In this document: in pieces, positions 22,549-30,357 of the stretch | Position numbering within the stretch: the stretch's first letter is position 1 | Layout: each line of letters starts with the position of its first letter | Assembly: GCA_902558105.1 (NCBI GenBank) | Contig: CACECR010000010.1 | Span: forward strand, 1 to 32,047 | Length of the DNA stretch: 32,047 nt | Source: an uncultured Candidatus Marinamargulisbacteria bacterium | GTDB lineage: Bacteria > Margulisbacteria > Marinamargulisbacteria > UBA817 > CACECR01 | Direction: 5' to 3' | The notes under the pieces: generated by a model | What the model was told of the DNA's origin: nothing | Database searches by the model: none | The model's input: only the letters and a program-made list of their open reading frames with translations | Position numbers and translations under genes: made by a program

Positions 22549-25218
22549 TTAACGCATCACTAATTTCTTCAATTTATGCAATACACCTACCGACAATGGT
22601 TTTCCTAAATGCGTAGGAATGGGAAATTCAAAAGACTTACCATGACTACTAAACGATAAAAATGAATGACGAGATCTTCCGTTATGAACTAATTCACAAG
22701 GAATTTTATGACGATTAAAAAATGCTATCAAGTTTCGCAGCTTTTGATTTTTTAAAGACAATAACTCCCTAACAAATTCAGGGTCTAAATCAGAATAATC
22801 ATTAGAATCATCGTCATGATATTTAGAAGAAGTTGGGGTTGGAACTGGGACGAAAGAAACTTGAGCTGAGGCTGAGATTGAGTCTAAAGGCGCTTGGACT
22901 GGGGCTGGGGTTAAGTCTAATGACGTTGGGACTGAAGCTGGGACTAGCGTTGGGACTGAAGCTGGGACTAAAGGAACTTGAGCTGGGGCTGGGGTTAAGT
23001 CTAAAGATAGTGCTTTCTTAGCACAAACTAGGTGTTGAAATTTATCATAAAGTACATTTAACCGATCACACAAAGTATCGTTTTGACGTTGAATATAAAA
23101 AGTAGACTGATGTAACTGATCAAAATAATCGTATACATTAGATTCATTAGAGTCTAAGTCACTAAACTTAGCTTCTAAATTTTTAAGTAAAACATCAACG
23201 ATACGATCAAACTTGTAAAAAGAAACCATAAATAAACACTCTAACTGTATACTCAACTCTAATTTACATAACAGTCTTGCAATATCAGAAGGATCTACTC
23301 CATTTAACGAATAAAAAATAGAAAAGTCCGATGAAAAAATTTCAGATAAAATGTCTTCTGTGATTTGATAGAGTAAGGGAACACCCTCTGTTAAAATAAC
23401 CACTTCAATTAAACCCTCTTTAAATATAAATTTAAAAGAAGCATCTTCCAAGTTAAAATATAAAGACAGATAAGATGTTAAAAACGATTCAACAAATTTG
23501 GTATATACTTCCGAAAAGGCAACATAGTTATCACCTTGAGCTATATCAAAAAACTGTAAAATAGCTGAATATGAATGTAAGGAACAAGCTAGTTTAGCAA
23601 AATACTGAGAATTTAAAAACAACCGATTAGAGCCAGGAGTAACTTGAAAATACAACGCTAAAGGTGCTTGAAATTCAGTAAGTTCTAAAGACTCTAATAA
23701 TTCAAAAGCCGAACTAAAATCATCAGCGGACCATACCAATGATAGATCATTAAAAATTGGAAATTTTCCAAATTTATTTTTATCCATAAACTCACTAAGA
23801 CGAATGACATAGTGAAATAAAACAGGCTCAGTTTTTATTTGTGAACAAAGTCTCAATTCCAGTTTATAGTTAAGACTTAAGGGAGAAAGTAATGTTGAAA
23901 AATCAGTTAACAGTCTTTTATAACTAGAAGTTAATGATTGTAAAATAAATACTTTTCCAGACGTACTCAGCATCACTAAAGTAACATAAATATCGTAAAA
24001 CAAATCACATAGCATTTCATTTGATAAAGAAGACCTACCTGTCAAATGACTTTTAAGACAAGCTAATATATTATTAACAACTTTAATAGATTGAAAAATA
24101 GATTTATTGGTAATTGAAGATCTATTAAACTGAACCGCTCGACGAAAGAGTAAAACTTGAGTTTTTAAAGATAGTTTAAGAATATGTTCTTGTGGAACAA
24201 CTAACATAATATTAGAATTCAAATGTGCAATTTCTAAACTATCCTTAAGCATATTTTTTTGAATAAATTGAATAGGAGTTTGACTAAACACATCTCCCAA
24301 AATATCTATCAAAAACTCTAACTCTTGAATATTAACATTATCATAAATCTCAGTCTTTTTTTGAACTTGATTGGTTCGCATACGAGACACAAGATCTTGA
24401 ACATAGGAGGGTCTTAAAGAAGTCCTTAGAGTTAAAAATAAATCCCAATAAGGCTGTACTAAATCAATTGAAATATCACTAAGCTGTTGATCCCGTTTAC
24501 TAATATCTCGATCAAATTGTTTACCGGATCGATAAGAAAAATATATTGTTAACATTTGTAAATGCATTAACTGCTTTTGTTGACTAAATCTCTGATGTGA
24601 AAAATCAAATGATACAAGAGCGTTTTTTAAAAACTCAAAAGCTCCACTCAACTCTCCTTTTTCAAAAGGTTTATACATACCCAAAAATTTTTCTATGACT
24701 TCAACCTCATTAATAAGAACAGCAAGAGTCTCTGTAAAACTCCTCCACTGAGAAAAAAGTGACGTGATATGAGAAAGCTCTAAAAATAAACGATCATTTT
24801 TTTGGACATTTGAAAAAGTATTTTGAAAAACATTGATAAATACTACAGCATGAACAAAAGACTGTTTAATATCTTTGCAATAAGACTGAATATCTGTAAA
24901 AACTTGTAGCGACACTTTTTTGCCATTAACTTTAAGTTTTTGTAAATTAGTATTTTTTTTAGAAGGTATACTTACAATAAGTCTATTCTCTATACAAGAC
25001 CTTAAATGTCTGTCCATAGAATTCAAAATCAACTGATACTTACGATGAATAGGAATACTTTCAAATTTTGGATGATAAAAAGTTTTCACAATTTGATCTA
25101 CAGTTTTATCTAAAAAACGATAATGCAAAATAGACATCTGATTAAAAATTAAGGATTGAAAAAGTGTCTCTGCTTTCGTAAATTCTTGACTATCACATAG
25201 TGAAAGTACTTTAAACAT
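22549..25218 (-). CDS. Large helical protein with C-terminal HicA-like domain
   Basis: The protein has 889 residues. It starts MFKVLSLCDSQEF, sharing the M-[F/Y]-K-V-x-S tag with the F-box family proteins. Residues to about 735 look soluble, mostly helical and unrecognised. A Pro/Ala/Val/Ser repeat linker covers about 737-795 and an acidic patch (HDDDSNDYSDLD) follows. Residues 828-889 match the HicA (YcfA) mRNA interferase fold: LIAFFNRHKIPCEL, then NGRSRHSFLSF with His851 at the catalytic position, then FEFPIPTHLGKPLSVGVLHKLKKLV. HicA proteins are normally about 60-80 residues and paired with HicB; no HicB is seen here. It could be a toxin-like or RNA-binding fusion, perhaps exported. The HicA call is moderately strong and the rest is unknown. 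Confidence 0.75.
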   Translation of the reverse strand: MFKVLSLCDSQEFTKAETLFQSLIFNQMSILHYRFLDKTVDQIVKTFYHPKFESIPIHRKYQLILNSMDRHLRSCIENRLIVSIPSKKNTNLQKLKVNGKKVSLQVFTDIQSYCKDIKQSFVHAVVFINVFQNTFSNVQKNDRLFLELSHITSLFSQWRSFTETLAVLINEVEVIEKFLGMYKPFEKGELSGAFEFLKNALVSFDFSHQRFSQQKQLMHLQMLTIYFSYRSGKQFDRDISKRDQQLSDISIDLVQPYWDLFLTLRTSLRPSYVQDLVSRMRTNQVQKKTEIYDNVNIQELEFLIDILGDVFSQTPIQFIQKNMLKDSLEIAHLNSNIMLVVPQEHILKLSLKTQVLLFRRAVQFNRSSITNKSIFQSIKVVNNILACLKSHLTGRSSLSNEMLCDLFYDIYVTLVMLSTSGKVFILQSLTSSYKRLLTDFSTLLSPLSLNYKLELRLCSQIKTEPVLFHYVIRLSEFMDKNKFGKFPIFNDLSLVWSADDFSSAFELLESLELTEFQAPLALYFQVTPGSNRLFLNSQYFAKLACSLHSYSAILQFFDIAQGDNYVAFSEVYTKFVESFLTSYLSLYFNLEDASFKFIFKEGLIEVVILTEGVPLLYQITEDILSEIFSSDFSIFYSLNGVDPSDIARLLCKLELSIQLECLFMVSFYKFDRIVDVLLKNLEAKFSDLDSNESNVYDYFDQLHQSTFYIQRQNDTLCDRLNVLYDKFQHLVCAKKALSLDLTPAPAQVPLVPASVPTLVPASVPTSLDLTPAPVQAPLDSISASAQVSFVPVPTPTSSKYHDDDSNDYSDLDPEFVRELLSLKNQKLRNLIAFFNRHKIPCELVHNGRSRHSFLSFSSHGKSFEFPIPTHLGKPLSVGVLHKLKKLVMR
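22832..23006 (-). repeat. Minisatellite coding the Pro/Ala/Val linker
   Basis: Short imperfect in-frame repeats encode LDLTPAP, VPASVPT and similar units. The clearest pair is 22925-22945 and 22949-22969, with a 24-bp period. The longer unit that encodes LDLTPAP occurs twice. The region is G-rich on the plus strand and stands out from its AT-rich surroundings. It forms a flexible linker before the HicA-like domain. Confidence 0.85.
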
Positions 25219-25375
25219 AATTTAATACCCTATACAAACTATCTATATAAATTCTCGTAAAAAATAATAAAAAATTTCATGTCTTTTTCAAAAAAAATAA
25301 TAATCTAAAAATCTTATCACTTTGATAGTTAAACAAAAGAACTACTGAAAAAAATTAGCAATTATAATTATGAAC

Positions 25376-25957
25376 TTAAACTAAAATATTACGTATTAAA
25401 TTTAACGCACGACCTCGATGAGAATACTCATGCTTCTGTTCTAAGCTCATATCTGCAAATGTACAATCTAAATCTTCTGGAATAAAAATAGGATCGTACC
25501 CAAACCCTTGGTCTCCTTGCATATCATACGCGATACGCCCCTCTACTTCACCACGAACCGTTTGAACAGAACCATCAGGCAAACGAAGCGCCATAACACA
25601 GACAAATCGAGCTGAACGATCCCCAGCCCCATATAATTCGGACAAAATCTTATGACACAGCTGATCACTTGTAGCACCTTCTCCAGCATACCGAGCCGAA
25701 TAAATACCCGGACGCCCATCTAAGGCATCTACTTCTAAACCCGAATCGTCAGACAAATAACCCACGGACTCTAACTGTGGAAAGGCCTGAACCTTTTTAA
25801 TGGCATTTTCTTCAAATGTAAGCCCATCTTCAATCACATCAATCGTCTCATTAATGAAGTCTTTATATGAGGCCACATTAAGTGAAGACCCAGACAACAT
25901 TTCTGAAATTTCTTTCACTTTACCAGGGTTATTTGTTGCTAATAATAATTGATTCAT
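25376..25957 (-). CDS. rdgB: dITP/XTP pyrophosphatase (RdgB/HAM1 family)
   Basis: This enzyme hydrolyses non-canonical purine triphosphates (ITP, dITP, XTP) to keep them out of nucleic acids. Family motifs are in order: LLATNNPGKVKEI at the N-terminus, YLSDDSGLEVDALDGRPG with the catalytic and metal-binding Asp pair, SARYAGEGA, GFGYDPIFIPE, and SHRGRAL near the C-terminus. At 193 residues it is full length. It lies between the HicA-fusion gene and the F-box cluster, on the same strand as both, with about 150-300 bp on either side, so it is probably transcribed alone. Confidence 0.97.
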   Translation of the reverse strand: MNQLLLATNNPGKVKEISEMLSGSSLNVASYKDFINETIDVIEDGLTFEENAIKKVQAFPQLESVGYLSDDSGLEVDALDGRPGIYSARYAGEGATSDQLCHKILSELYGAGDRSARFVCVMALRLPDGSVQTVRGEVEGRIAYDMQGDQGFGYDPIFIPEDLDCTFADMSLEQKHEYSHRGRALNLIRNILV

Positions 25958-26097
25958 AGTTATAATTCCGGTTTAATAGAGTAATAAAATCGATGAAACG
26001 AAGTCAAAAAAGACATAAGAAAAATAACACACTATGGTTTCATATAGATCAATTTAACAAAGTTACAGGTTAATTTACAAGTTAAATTAAATGAAAA

Positions 26098-26138
26098 ATA
26101 CTAGTAATCATTCAATATAAATAAACAATTACTAGTAT
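26098..26138 (-). terminator. Hairpin downstream of the frameshifted F-box gene
   Basis: Perfect 11-bp inverted arms at 26098-26108 and 26128-26138 (ATACTAGTAAT and its complement) enclose a 19-nt loop. On the minus strand the distal arm runs into TATTTTTCATTT, so it may end transcription of the gene at 26256. The rest of 25958-26255 holds only an 8-bp AT-rich inverted repeat near 26072-26092 and no gene that I can see. Confidence 0.4.
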
Positions 26139-26255
26139 GTTACCCAATGATAAAGTTTGAAACATTAGAAATGCTTTGCAACTAAAACAGACCAAACAAA
26201 ATAAATCATAAACAATTAATTAAGCATAACAATGTAACTATCGCTATCTTTTTTA

Positions 26256-27062
26256 CTATCTAGAACGCCTACAAGCTTTTGATACTATTGGCAACTTAGA
26301 GATCTTTTCTAAACACAATAATTTTATATCTTCATCCGGAATACTCTTCGCTGTAACGAAAGCTTTCTCAAGATCACGTGATTGAACTAAGTAATGCACT
26401 ATATTTTTTAACATATTTGACTTAAAAAAATCGAAAGGTATTAAATTCACTACAATTATCGCTTGATCACATATATCTAACGCAGTTTTAAAATTCCTTA
26501 ATTTTAATACCGATTCAACTATTTCTATAAGACTGTTGTATTTTTGTACATTATCCGGGATTTGATGCGCTATCTGTGTCGCAATATCAACATCGTGTAT
26601 TTTTAATGCGACTTGTACTAAAGATCGTAAACATGTTCCTTGATCAGAAACAATTGGTATATGTTTAGCTATCGAAAACGCCCTAATAAGATTGCCAGCT
26701 TTGGATAACACGTCTACTATATCGCTTAAACAAAATAATCTTCTACCTACATCTGCTAAACTTAAGCCTAAATCTACAGAAGAATTAATCAATGCATCTT
26801 TAGTTAAGCCGTCTATATTATCCAATTGAAGATTGTAAAATTCTAATATAGTACGCAATTTACCTTTTAAATAATCTAAAGATTCTAAATCATACGTTAA
26901 AGCCACAGGTTTTTTAGACTCTAATGTTAAAAAATGAGACGTCTGAAGTCGACGCAGCATTCCAAATATATCAGGTAAGTCTTGAGGCAAAGAAGAAACT
27001 AACGATGGAATAGTCTCTGGTAAAATAGCACCATTTGCTAAATCCCTACATTTTCTAGACAC
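26256..27062 (-). CDS. F-box/33-residue-repeat paralogue, 3' part of a frameshifted gene
   Basis: The open frame begins with a GTG at 27062 that lies inside the F-box (VSRKCRDLANG), so it is very unlikely to be the true start. The body matches the paralogue at 28824-29918: LRTILEFYNLQLDNIDGLTKDALINSSVDLGL, here split over the linker, then about five helical repeats of 33-34 residues (for example AHQIPDNVQKYNSLIEIVES and AKSIPDEDIKLLCLEKI). The repeats are more diverged than in its neighbours. Helical-repeat domains of this kind usually bind proteins. The missing N-terminus is upstream in another frame (27063-27175). It is either a pseudogene or a gene interrupted by a sequencing error. Confidence 0.65.
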   Translation of the reverse strand: MSRKCRDLANGAILPETIPSLVSSLPQDLPDIFGMLRRLQTSHFLTLESKKPVALTYDLESLDYLKGKLRTILEFYNLQLDNIDGLTKDALINSSVDLGLSLADVGRRLFCLSDIVDVLSKAGNLIRAFSIAKHIPIVSDQGTCLRSLVQVALKIHDVDIATQIAHQIPDNVQKYNSLIEIVESVLKLRNFKTALDICDQAIIVVNLIPFDFFKSNMLKNIVHYLVQSRDLEKAFVTAKSIPDEDIKLLCLEKISKLPIVSKACRRSR

Positions 27063-27175
27063 TCTTGCAAATCGTGCAATATCACTAAGACCACAAAAAT
27101 TTAATATCTTTTGAACACATTCAGCGGGAAGGTCAAGAAAACTATTTCTTGTCTCATACTCAATACTTTATACAT
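27063..27175 (-). pseudogene. Out-of-frame start and F-box N-terminus of the 26256 gene
   Basis: An ATG at 27175 preceded by AGGAG at good spacing begins MYKVLSMRQE, matching the family leader, but this frame stops after 24 codons. In the frame of the downstream gene the same DNA reads ETRNSFLDLPAECVQKIL followed by NFCGLSDIARFARV, a clear F-box, with no canonical start codon. One frameshift, probably near 27150-27165, would restore an intact F-box protein. Confidence 0.7.
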
Positions 27176-27280
27176 CACAGACTCCTATTAATTGTTTTTA
27201 TTTATATTAAATATATAAAATTACTATATATTAACTATATATCGAAACTACCTAAGAAAAATTTCACATGTTTAAAAATA

Positions 27281-27394
27281 AACATCAAATAAGATCTTAT
27301 ATGTGGGTATTGAAACGAAAAAACCCACAAACGTGGGCTTTTTAATTTGAAATAAATAAAGAATCTAGAACTCTATTAGGCCGTTGAAGACTCC
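27281..27394. repeat. Intergenic module B, copy 1
   Basis: This module lies between the paralogous genes and recurs at 28687-28798 and, shortened, at 30042-30113. It runs from AACATCAAATAAGAT through a terminator hairpin to AATCTAGAACTCTATTA and GACTCC. The remaining sequence between 27176 and 27515 holds an AT-rich stretch with the AGGAG ribosome binding site of the frameshifted gene, a 12-bp palindrome at 27395-27406 and a 16-bp hairpin at 27465-27480. I see no gene there. Confidence 0.85.
27316..27344 (-). terminator. Rho-independent terminator after the 27516 gene (bidirectional form)
   Basis: CCCAC (27324-27328) pairs with GTGGG (27333-27337) around AAAC. Runs of A on the left and T on the right give a U-tract in either direction. 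It lies about 170 nt beyond the stop of the minus-strand gene at 27516. Confidence 0.65.
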
Positions 27395-27515
27395 AAGTGA
27401 TCACTTCCATAAAAACAAGAACAAAAAATATACTTCAAAGAAACATGAACCCAGTATATTGTCCATTAGAGTCCTCTAATAGAAGAGCAGGAGGTTCAAA
27501 GCTCTCACTTATGTA

Positions 27516-28565
27516 CTAACTAACAGACACATCAGCTTTTATTTCAGCTACACGTTTGGCTATATGTTCTAACAAATATGATTTGTGTGACTCATCCGGT
27601 ATACGCTCCGCTACCTCTAACGCTTGATCACATATACAATCCGCTTGAGCAACATCTCCTTTAGCAATTAGCACTTTAGCAATGTCAATTAAACAATTGA
27701 ATTTTATAGTTTCATCCGTTATAAGCGAAACTGTCTCCAAAACTTTATTAAATTCTTCTTTTTTTAATAAAAAACTTACTATTTTTACCAAAGACGTTGA
27801 TTTAAACACATCTGGTAGTGAAAGCGCCATCTCTATCACTTTATGACATGCATCACCCGCTTGAGCAAAATCCTCTGTACTGGCTAAAAATTCGGTTATA
27901 TCGTTTAAACAGTTCCAAACGTCATATCCGTTCGATATAAGGTCCACTATCTCTATAACTTTTGTAAAATTTCCTATTTCTAATAACACTTTTACTACAT
28001 CTCTTGAACAAGCAGATTTTACTTGTTCATTCGATGTACCCACCGCTACCGCTATCGCTTGATCACACATATACTCCGCTTGAGCAAAATCTCTAATATC
28101 AACTAGAACTTTAGCAATTTCAATTAAACAATTGGGTTTTATAGTTTCATCCGTTATAAGCTCGAGTGCCTGTTGGGCTTTATTAACATCTTTTTTCCCT
28201 AATACCACTTTGACTATATCCATTAAAGACAATGATTTTATAAATTCATCCGGTATACGCCCAGCAATCTCTATCGCTTTATCATCATCTCCTGTTTCAA
28301 CTACACATCTAACTATATTCATTAAAGACAATGATTTTCTATATTCATCCGGAAGAACTAAGGTTAGGGCTACAGAATGATCAATCAACTCATCTTTAGA
28401 TAAGCCATATATATCAGTCATATCCTGATGATCAAGACTTAGTATGCTAATTAATTTACATTTAAAATTTATTAAAGCAAACCATTCTTGAGAATCACCC
28501 CCAGTCGCAACACTTCCTCCACCCACACTTTCAAACTCAACTCTAGTACTAATTACCTTAAACAT
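27516..28565 (-). CDS. 33-residue helical-repeat protein with MFKVIS leader (no F-box)
   Basis: The protein has 349 residues. It begins MFKVISTRVEFES like its paralogues, lacks the F-box, then has the family linker (LSKDELIDHSVALTL). About eight TPR-like repeats of 33-34 residues follow, with the pattern IPDE-xxKSxxLxDIxKVVLxxxDxxKA, for example VVLGKKDVNKAQQALELI. Some repeats are longer and contain CDQAI. Such solenoids bind partner proteins. The ribosome binding site GAGGG is 6 nt before the ATG, within a promoter region shared with two other paralogues. The DNA after its TAG stop still resembles the C-terminal coding part of the 28824 gene, so the tail was probably shortened by a stop. 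Confidence 0.8.
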   Translation of the reverse strand: MFKVISTRVEFESVGGGSVATGGDSQEWFALINFKCKLISILSLDHQDMTDIYGLSKDELIDHSVALTLVLPDEYRKSLSLMNIVRCVVETGDDDKAIEIAGRIPDEFIKSLSLMDIVKVVLGKKDVNKAQQALELITDETIKPNCLIEIAKVLVDIRDFAQAEYMCDQAIAVAVGTSNEQVKSACSRDVVKVLLEIGNFTKVIEIVDLISNGYDVWNCLNDITEFLASTEDFAQAGDACHKVIEMALSLPDVFKSTSLVKIVSFLLKKEEFNKVLETVSLITDETIKFNCLIDIAKVLIAKGDVAQADCICDQALEVAERIPDESHKSYLLEHIAKRVAEIKADVSVS

Positions 28566-28680
28566 ATAAAACCCTCAAATTCATAACATTAATTATATTA
28601 CGAAAATAAAAATCATTAATTTCATATTAAAACATTAAAAAAATGAATAATATATATAAAAAAATTTAATTAAGAAAAAA
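28566..28680 (-). promoter_or_regulatory. Shared promoter/leader module A of the 27516 gene
   Basis: This region is almost identical to 29919-30035, and its gene-proximal half matches 31972-32047. On the minus strand it has a TATAAT hexamer (28592-28597) about 26 nt before the ATG and the ribosome binding site GAGGG (28572-28576). Transcripts would have a leader of about 20 nt with a Shine-Dalgarno, unlike the apparently leaderless genes elsewhere in the window. Confidence 0.6.
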
Positions 28681-28686
28681 TATAGC

Positions 28687-28798
28687 AACATCAAATAAGA
28701 TGTTATATATACGTGTTAAAACAAAAAACCACGTTGGTGGGCTTTTTAATTTAAAATAAATAAAGAATCTAGAACTCTATTAAGACGTTGAAGACTCC
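28687..28798 (-). terminator. Intergenic module B, copy 2, with terminator hairpin
   Basis: This is the second copy of the module at 27281-27394. The hairpin here is CCAC-GTTG-GTGG (28729-28740), flanked by A and T runs at 28723-28747, about 80 nt after the stop of the minus-strand F-box gene at 28824. Compensating differences from copy 1 keep a short GC stem. Confidence 0.7.
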
Positions 28799-28823
28799 GA
28801 ATACTCACTGCCATTAAAGTACT

Positions 28824-29918
28824 CTAATAAAAGAGACGGAAAAGCAGGCTCTCACTTGATGAACCACCATCAGACGCAACATTTCCTGTTTCAGCTTCAA
28901 GTTTAGATATTTCGCTTAACAAATCTGATTTAATACCATCATACGGTATAAGCATCACAATCTCTTTCGCTTTTTCAACATCACCTAATTGTATTAGCAC
29001 AACAACTATATCGCATAAACAAAAAGATTTTTCTCTGTCAAGAGATATAGTCTCAGCTATGTCTTTCGCTTTTTCAACATAACCTCTTTCTAAAAATAAT
29101 TTGGAAATATCCCATAAATGACAGGATTGCTCTCTTATATCCCATATCAACGCCCCTCTATCTATCGCTCGATAAAATATCTCTAACGCATTTTCAACAT
29201 CTCCTCTTTCTAGTACCACTTTTGCTATATCTAGCAACCACTCTGATTGCAAAGATAAATCCGATATACTCGCCACTATGTCTGTAGATTTATCTATATC
29301 TCCTATCCAAGAATGCCATAGGGCAAAATCTTTGAAACAACATAATCGTTTATGTACATCAGATATACTCGCCATTATCTCTAACGCTTTATCACCATCT
29401 CCTAATTCTAATACCAATGTGACCAAATCACTTAAAAAACTTGATTTTATATCTACATTCTGTTCAACTAAGGCTAAGTCTACAGAATCATTAATCAATG
29501 CATCTTTAGTTAAAACGTCTATGTTATCCAATTTAAGATTATATCGTTCTAATATAGTCAGCAATTGAACTTTTAAATACCTTTCAGGAACACCGTCTTT
29601 AAAATGTTTTGTAAAAAAGCGAGAAGTCTGAAAACCCTCAAATACTCCCAATCTACCAAAAAAGTCTTTAGGCAAATAAGAAAATAACGATGAGATAGCC
29701 TCTGATGAAAAAACACCATTTGTTAAATACCGACATTTTCGAGAAACACGTGCAAATCGTGCAATGTCACTAAGGTCACAAAATTTTAAAGTATATTGCA
29801 CTAATTCGTCGGGAAGACTAGATAGCTTAAAACATTCTTGATAATCAAAATCCCCAGAAAAAACAATTCCACCATCCAAACTTTCAAGTTCACTTCTAGT
29901 ACTTATTACCTTAAACAT
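28824..29918 (-). CDS. F-box and 33-residue-repeat protein
   Basis: The protein has 364 residues. The leader MFKVISTRSELES is followed by an F-box at about 32-67: LSSLPDELVQYTLKF then DLSDIARFARVSRKCRYL, which fits the eukaryotic LPxELxxxILxxLxxxDLxxxxxVxRxWR pattern. The family linker LTKDALINDSVDLAL and about six helical repeats of roughly 33 residues follow (for example VVLIQLGDVEKAKEIV). In eukaryotes the F-box binds Skp1 of SCF ubiquitin ligases while the repeats select the target; bacterial F-box proteins such as VirF and the GALA and LegU1 proteins are translocated effectors that hijack this. An equivalent role here is inference. It has no classical signal peptide. The ribosome binding site is GAGGG. 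Confidence 0.85.
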   Translation of the reverse strand: MFKVISTRSELESLDGGIVFSGDFDYQECFKLSSLPDELVQYTLKFCDLSDIARFARVSRKCRYLTNGVFSSEAISSLFSYLPKDFFGRLGVFEGFQTSRFFTKHFKDGVPERYLKVQLLTILERYNLKLDNIDVLTKDALINDSVDLALVEQNVDIKSSFLSDLVTLVLELGDGDKALEIMASISDVHKRLCCFKDFALWHSWIGDIDKSTDIVASISDLSLQSEWLLDIAKVVLERGDVENALEIFYRAIDRGALIWDIREQSCHLWDISKLFLERGYVEKAKDIAETISLDREKSFCLCDIVVVLIQLGDVEKAKEIVMLIPYDGIKSDLLSEISKLEAETGNVASDGGSSSESLLFRLFY

Positions 29919-30035
29919 ATAAAACCCTCAAATTCATAACACTAATTATATTACGAAAATAAAAATCATTAATTTCATATTTAAACCTTAAAAAAATGAA
30001 TAATATATATAAAAAAATTTAATTAAGAAAAAAAA
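29919..30035 (-). promoter_or_regulatory. Shared promoter/leader module A of the F-box gene
   Basis: This is near-identical to 28566-28680, with TATAAT at 29945-29950 and GAGGG before the ATG. The similarity continues beyond the leader into AT-rich DNA, so the duplicated unit comprised the promoter together with the gene start. Confidence 0.6.
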
Positions 30036-30041
30036 TATAAC

Positions 30042-30113
30042 AACATCAAATAAAATCTTATACGTGGATATTAAAACAAAAAATCTAGAACTCTATTAGA
30101 CCGTTAAAGAATC
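30042..30113. repeat. Intergenic module B, copy 3 (hairpin deleted)
   Basis: AACATCAAATAAAATCTTATA and AAATCTAGAACTCTATTAGA are conserved, but the terminator hairpin found in copies 1 and 2 is missing between them. This fits loss by internal deletion. Confidence 0.75.
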
Positions 30114-30357
30114 TGACAAATCACTTCAAAAAACAACAAAATTCTTTAAACCTTAATGTTAATCATGGACAGCTCTGAAAAATATGAAGTGTTTGTAGTC
30201 TTTTAGGAGAGTCTTTCGTAATTAACGAAAGAACATGTAACCAACTCCTTAATAATACTGTTTAAAATTCACATTATTACTATCATTTATAATAAATTAC
30301 TATCGAGTAAAGTTTAAAAATTCAACTCTGCATTTTGAAATCTAAACAAAAGTATCA
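30114..30357. other. Intergenic region after the 30358 gene; one small hairpin
   Basis: I see no gene in this AT-rich stretch. It contains a perfect 8-bp stem with a 5-nt loop (TCTTTCGT/ACGAAAGA at 30212-30232). No U-tract follows on the minus strand, so it is not a clear terminator. Confidence 0.5.

Noticed and set aside
27176-30113. Repeated intergenic modules considered as a CRISPR array
   Set aside because: The repeats are long, imperfect and separated by whole genes, with no short regular repeats or spacers and no cas genes.
30212-30232. Terminator for the 30358 gene
   Set aside because: It is a perfect small hairpin but no U-tract follows on the minus strand, so it is recorded only as a hairpin.
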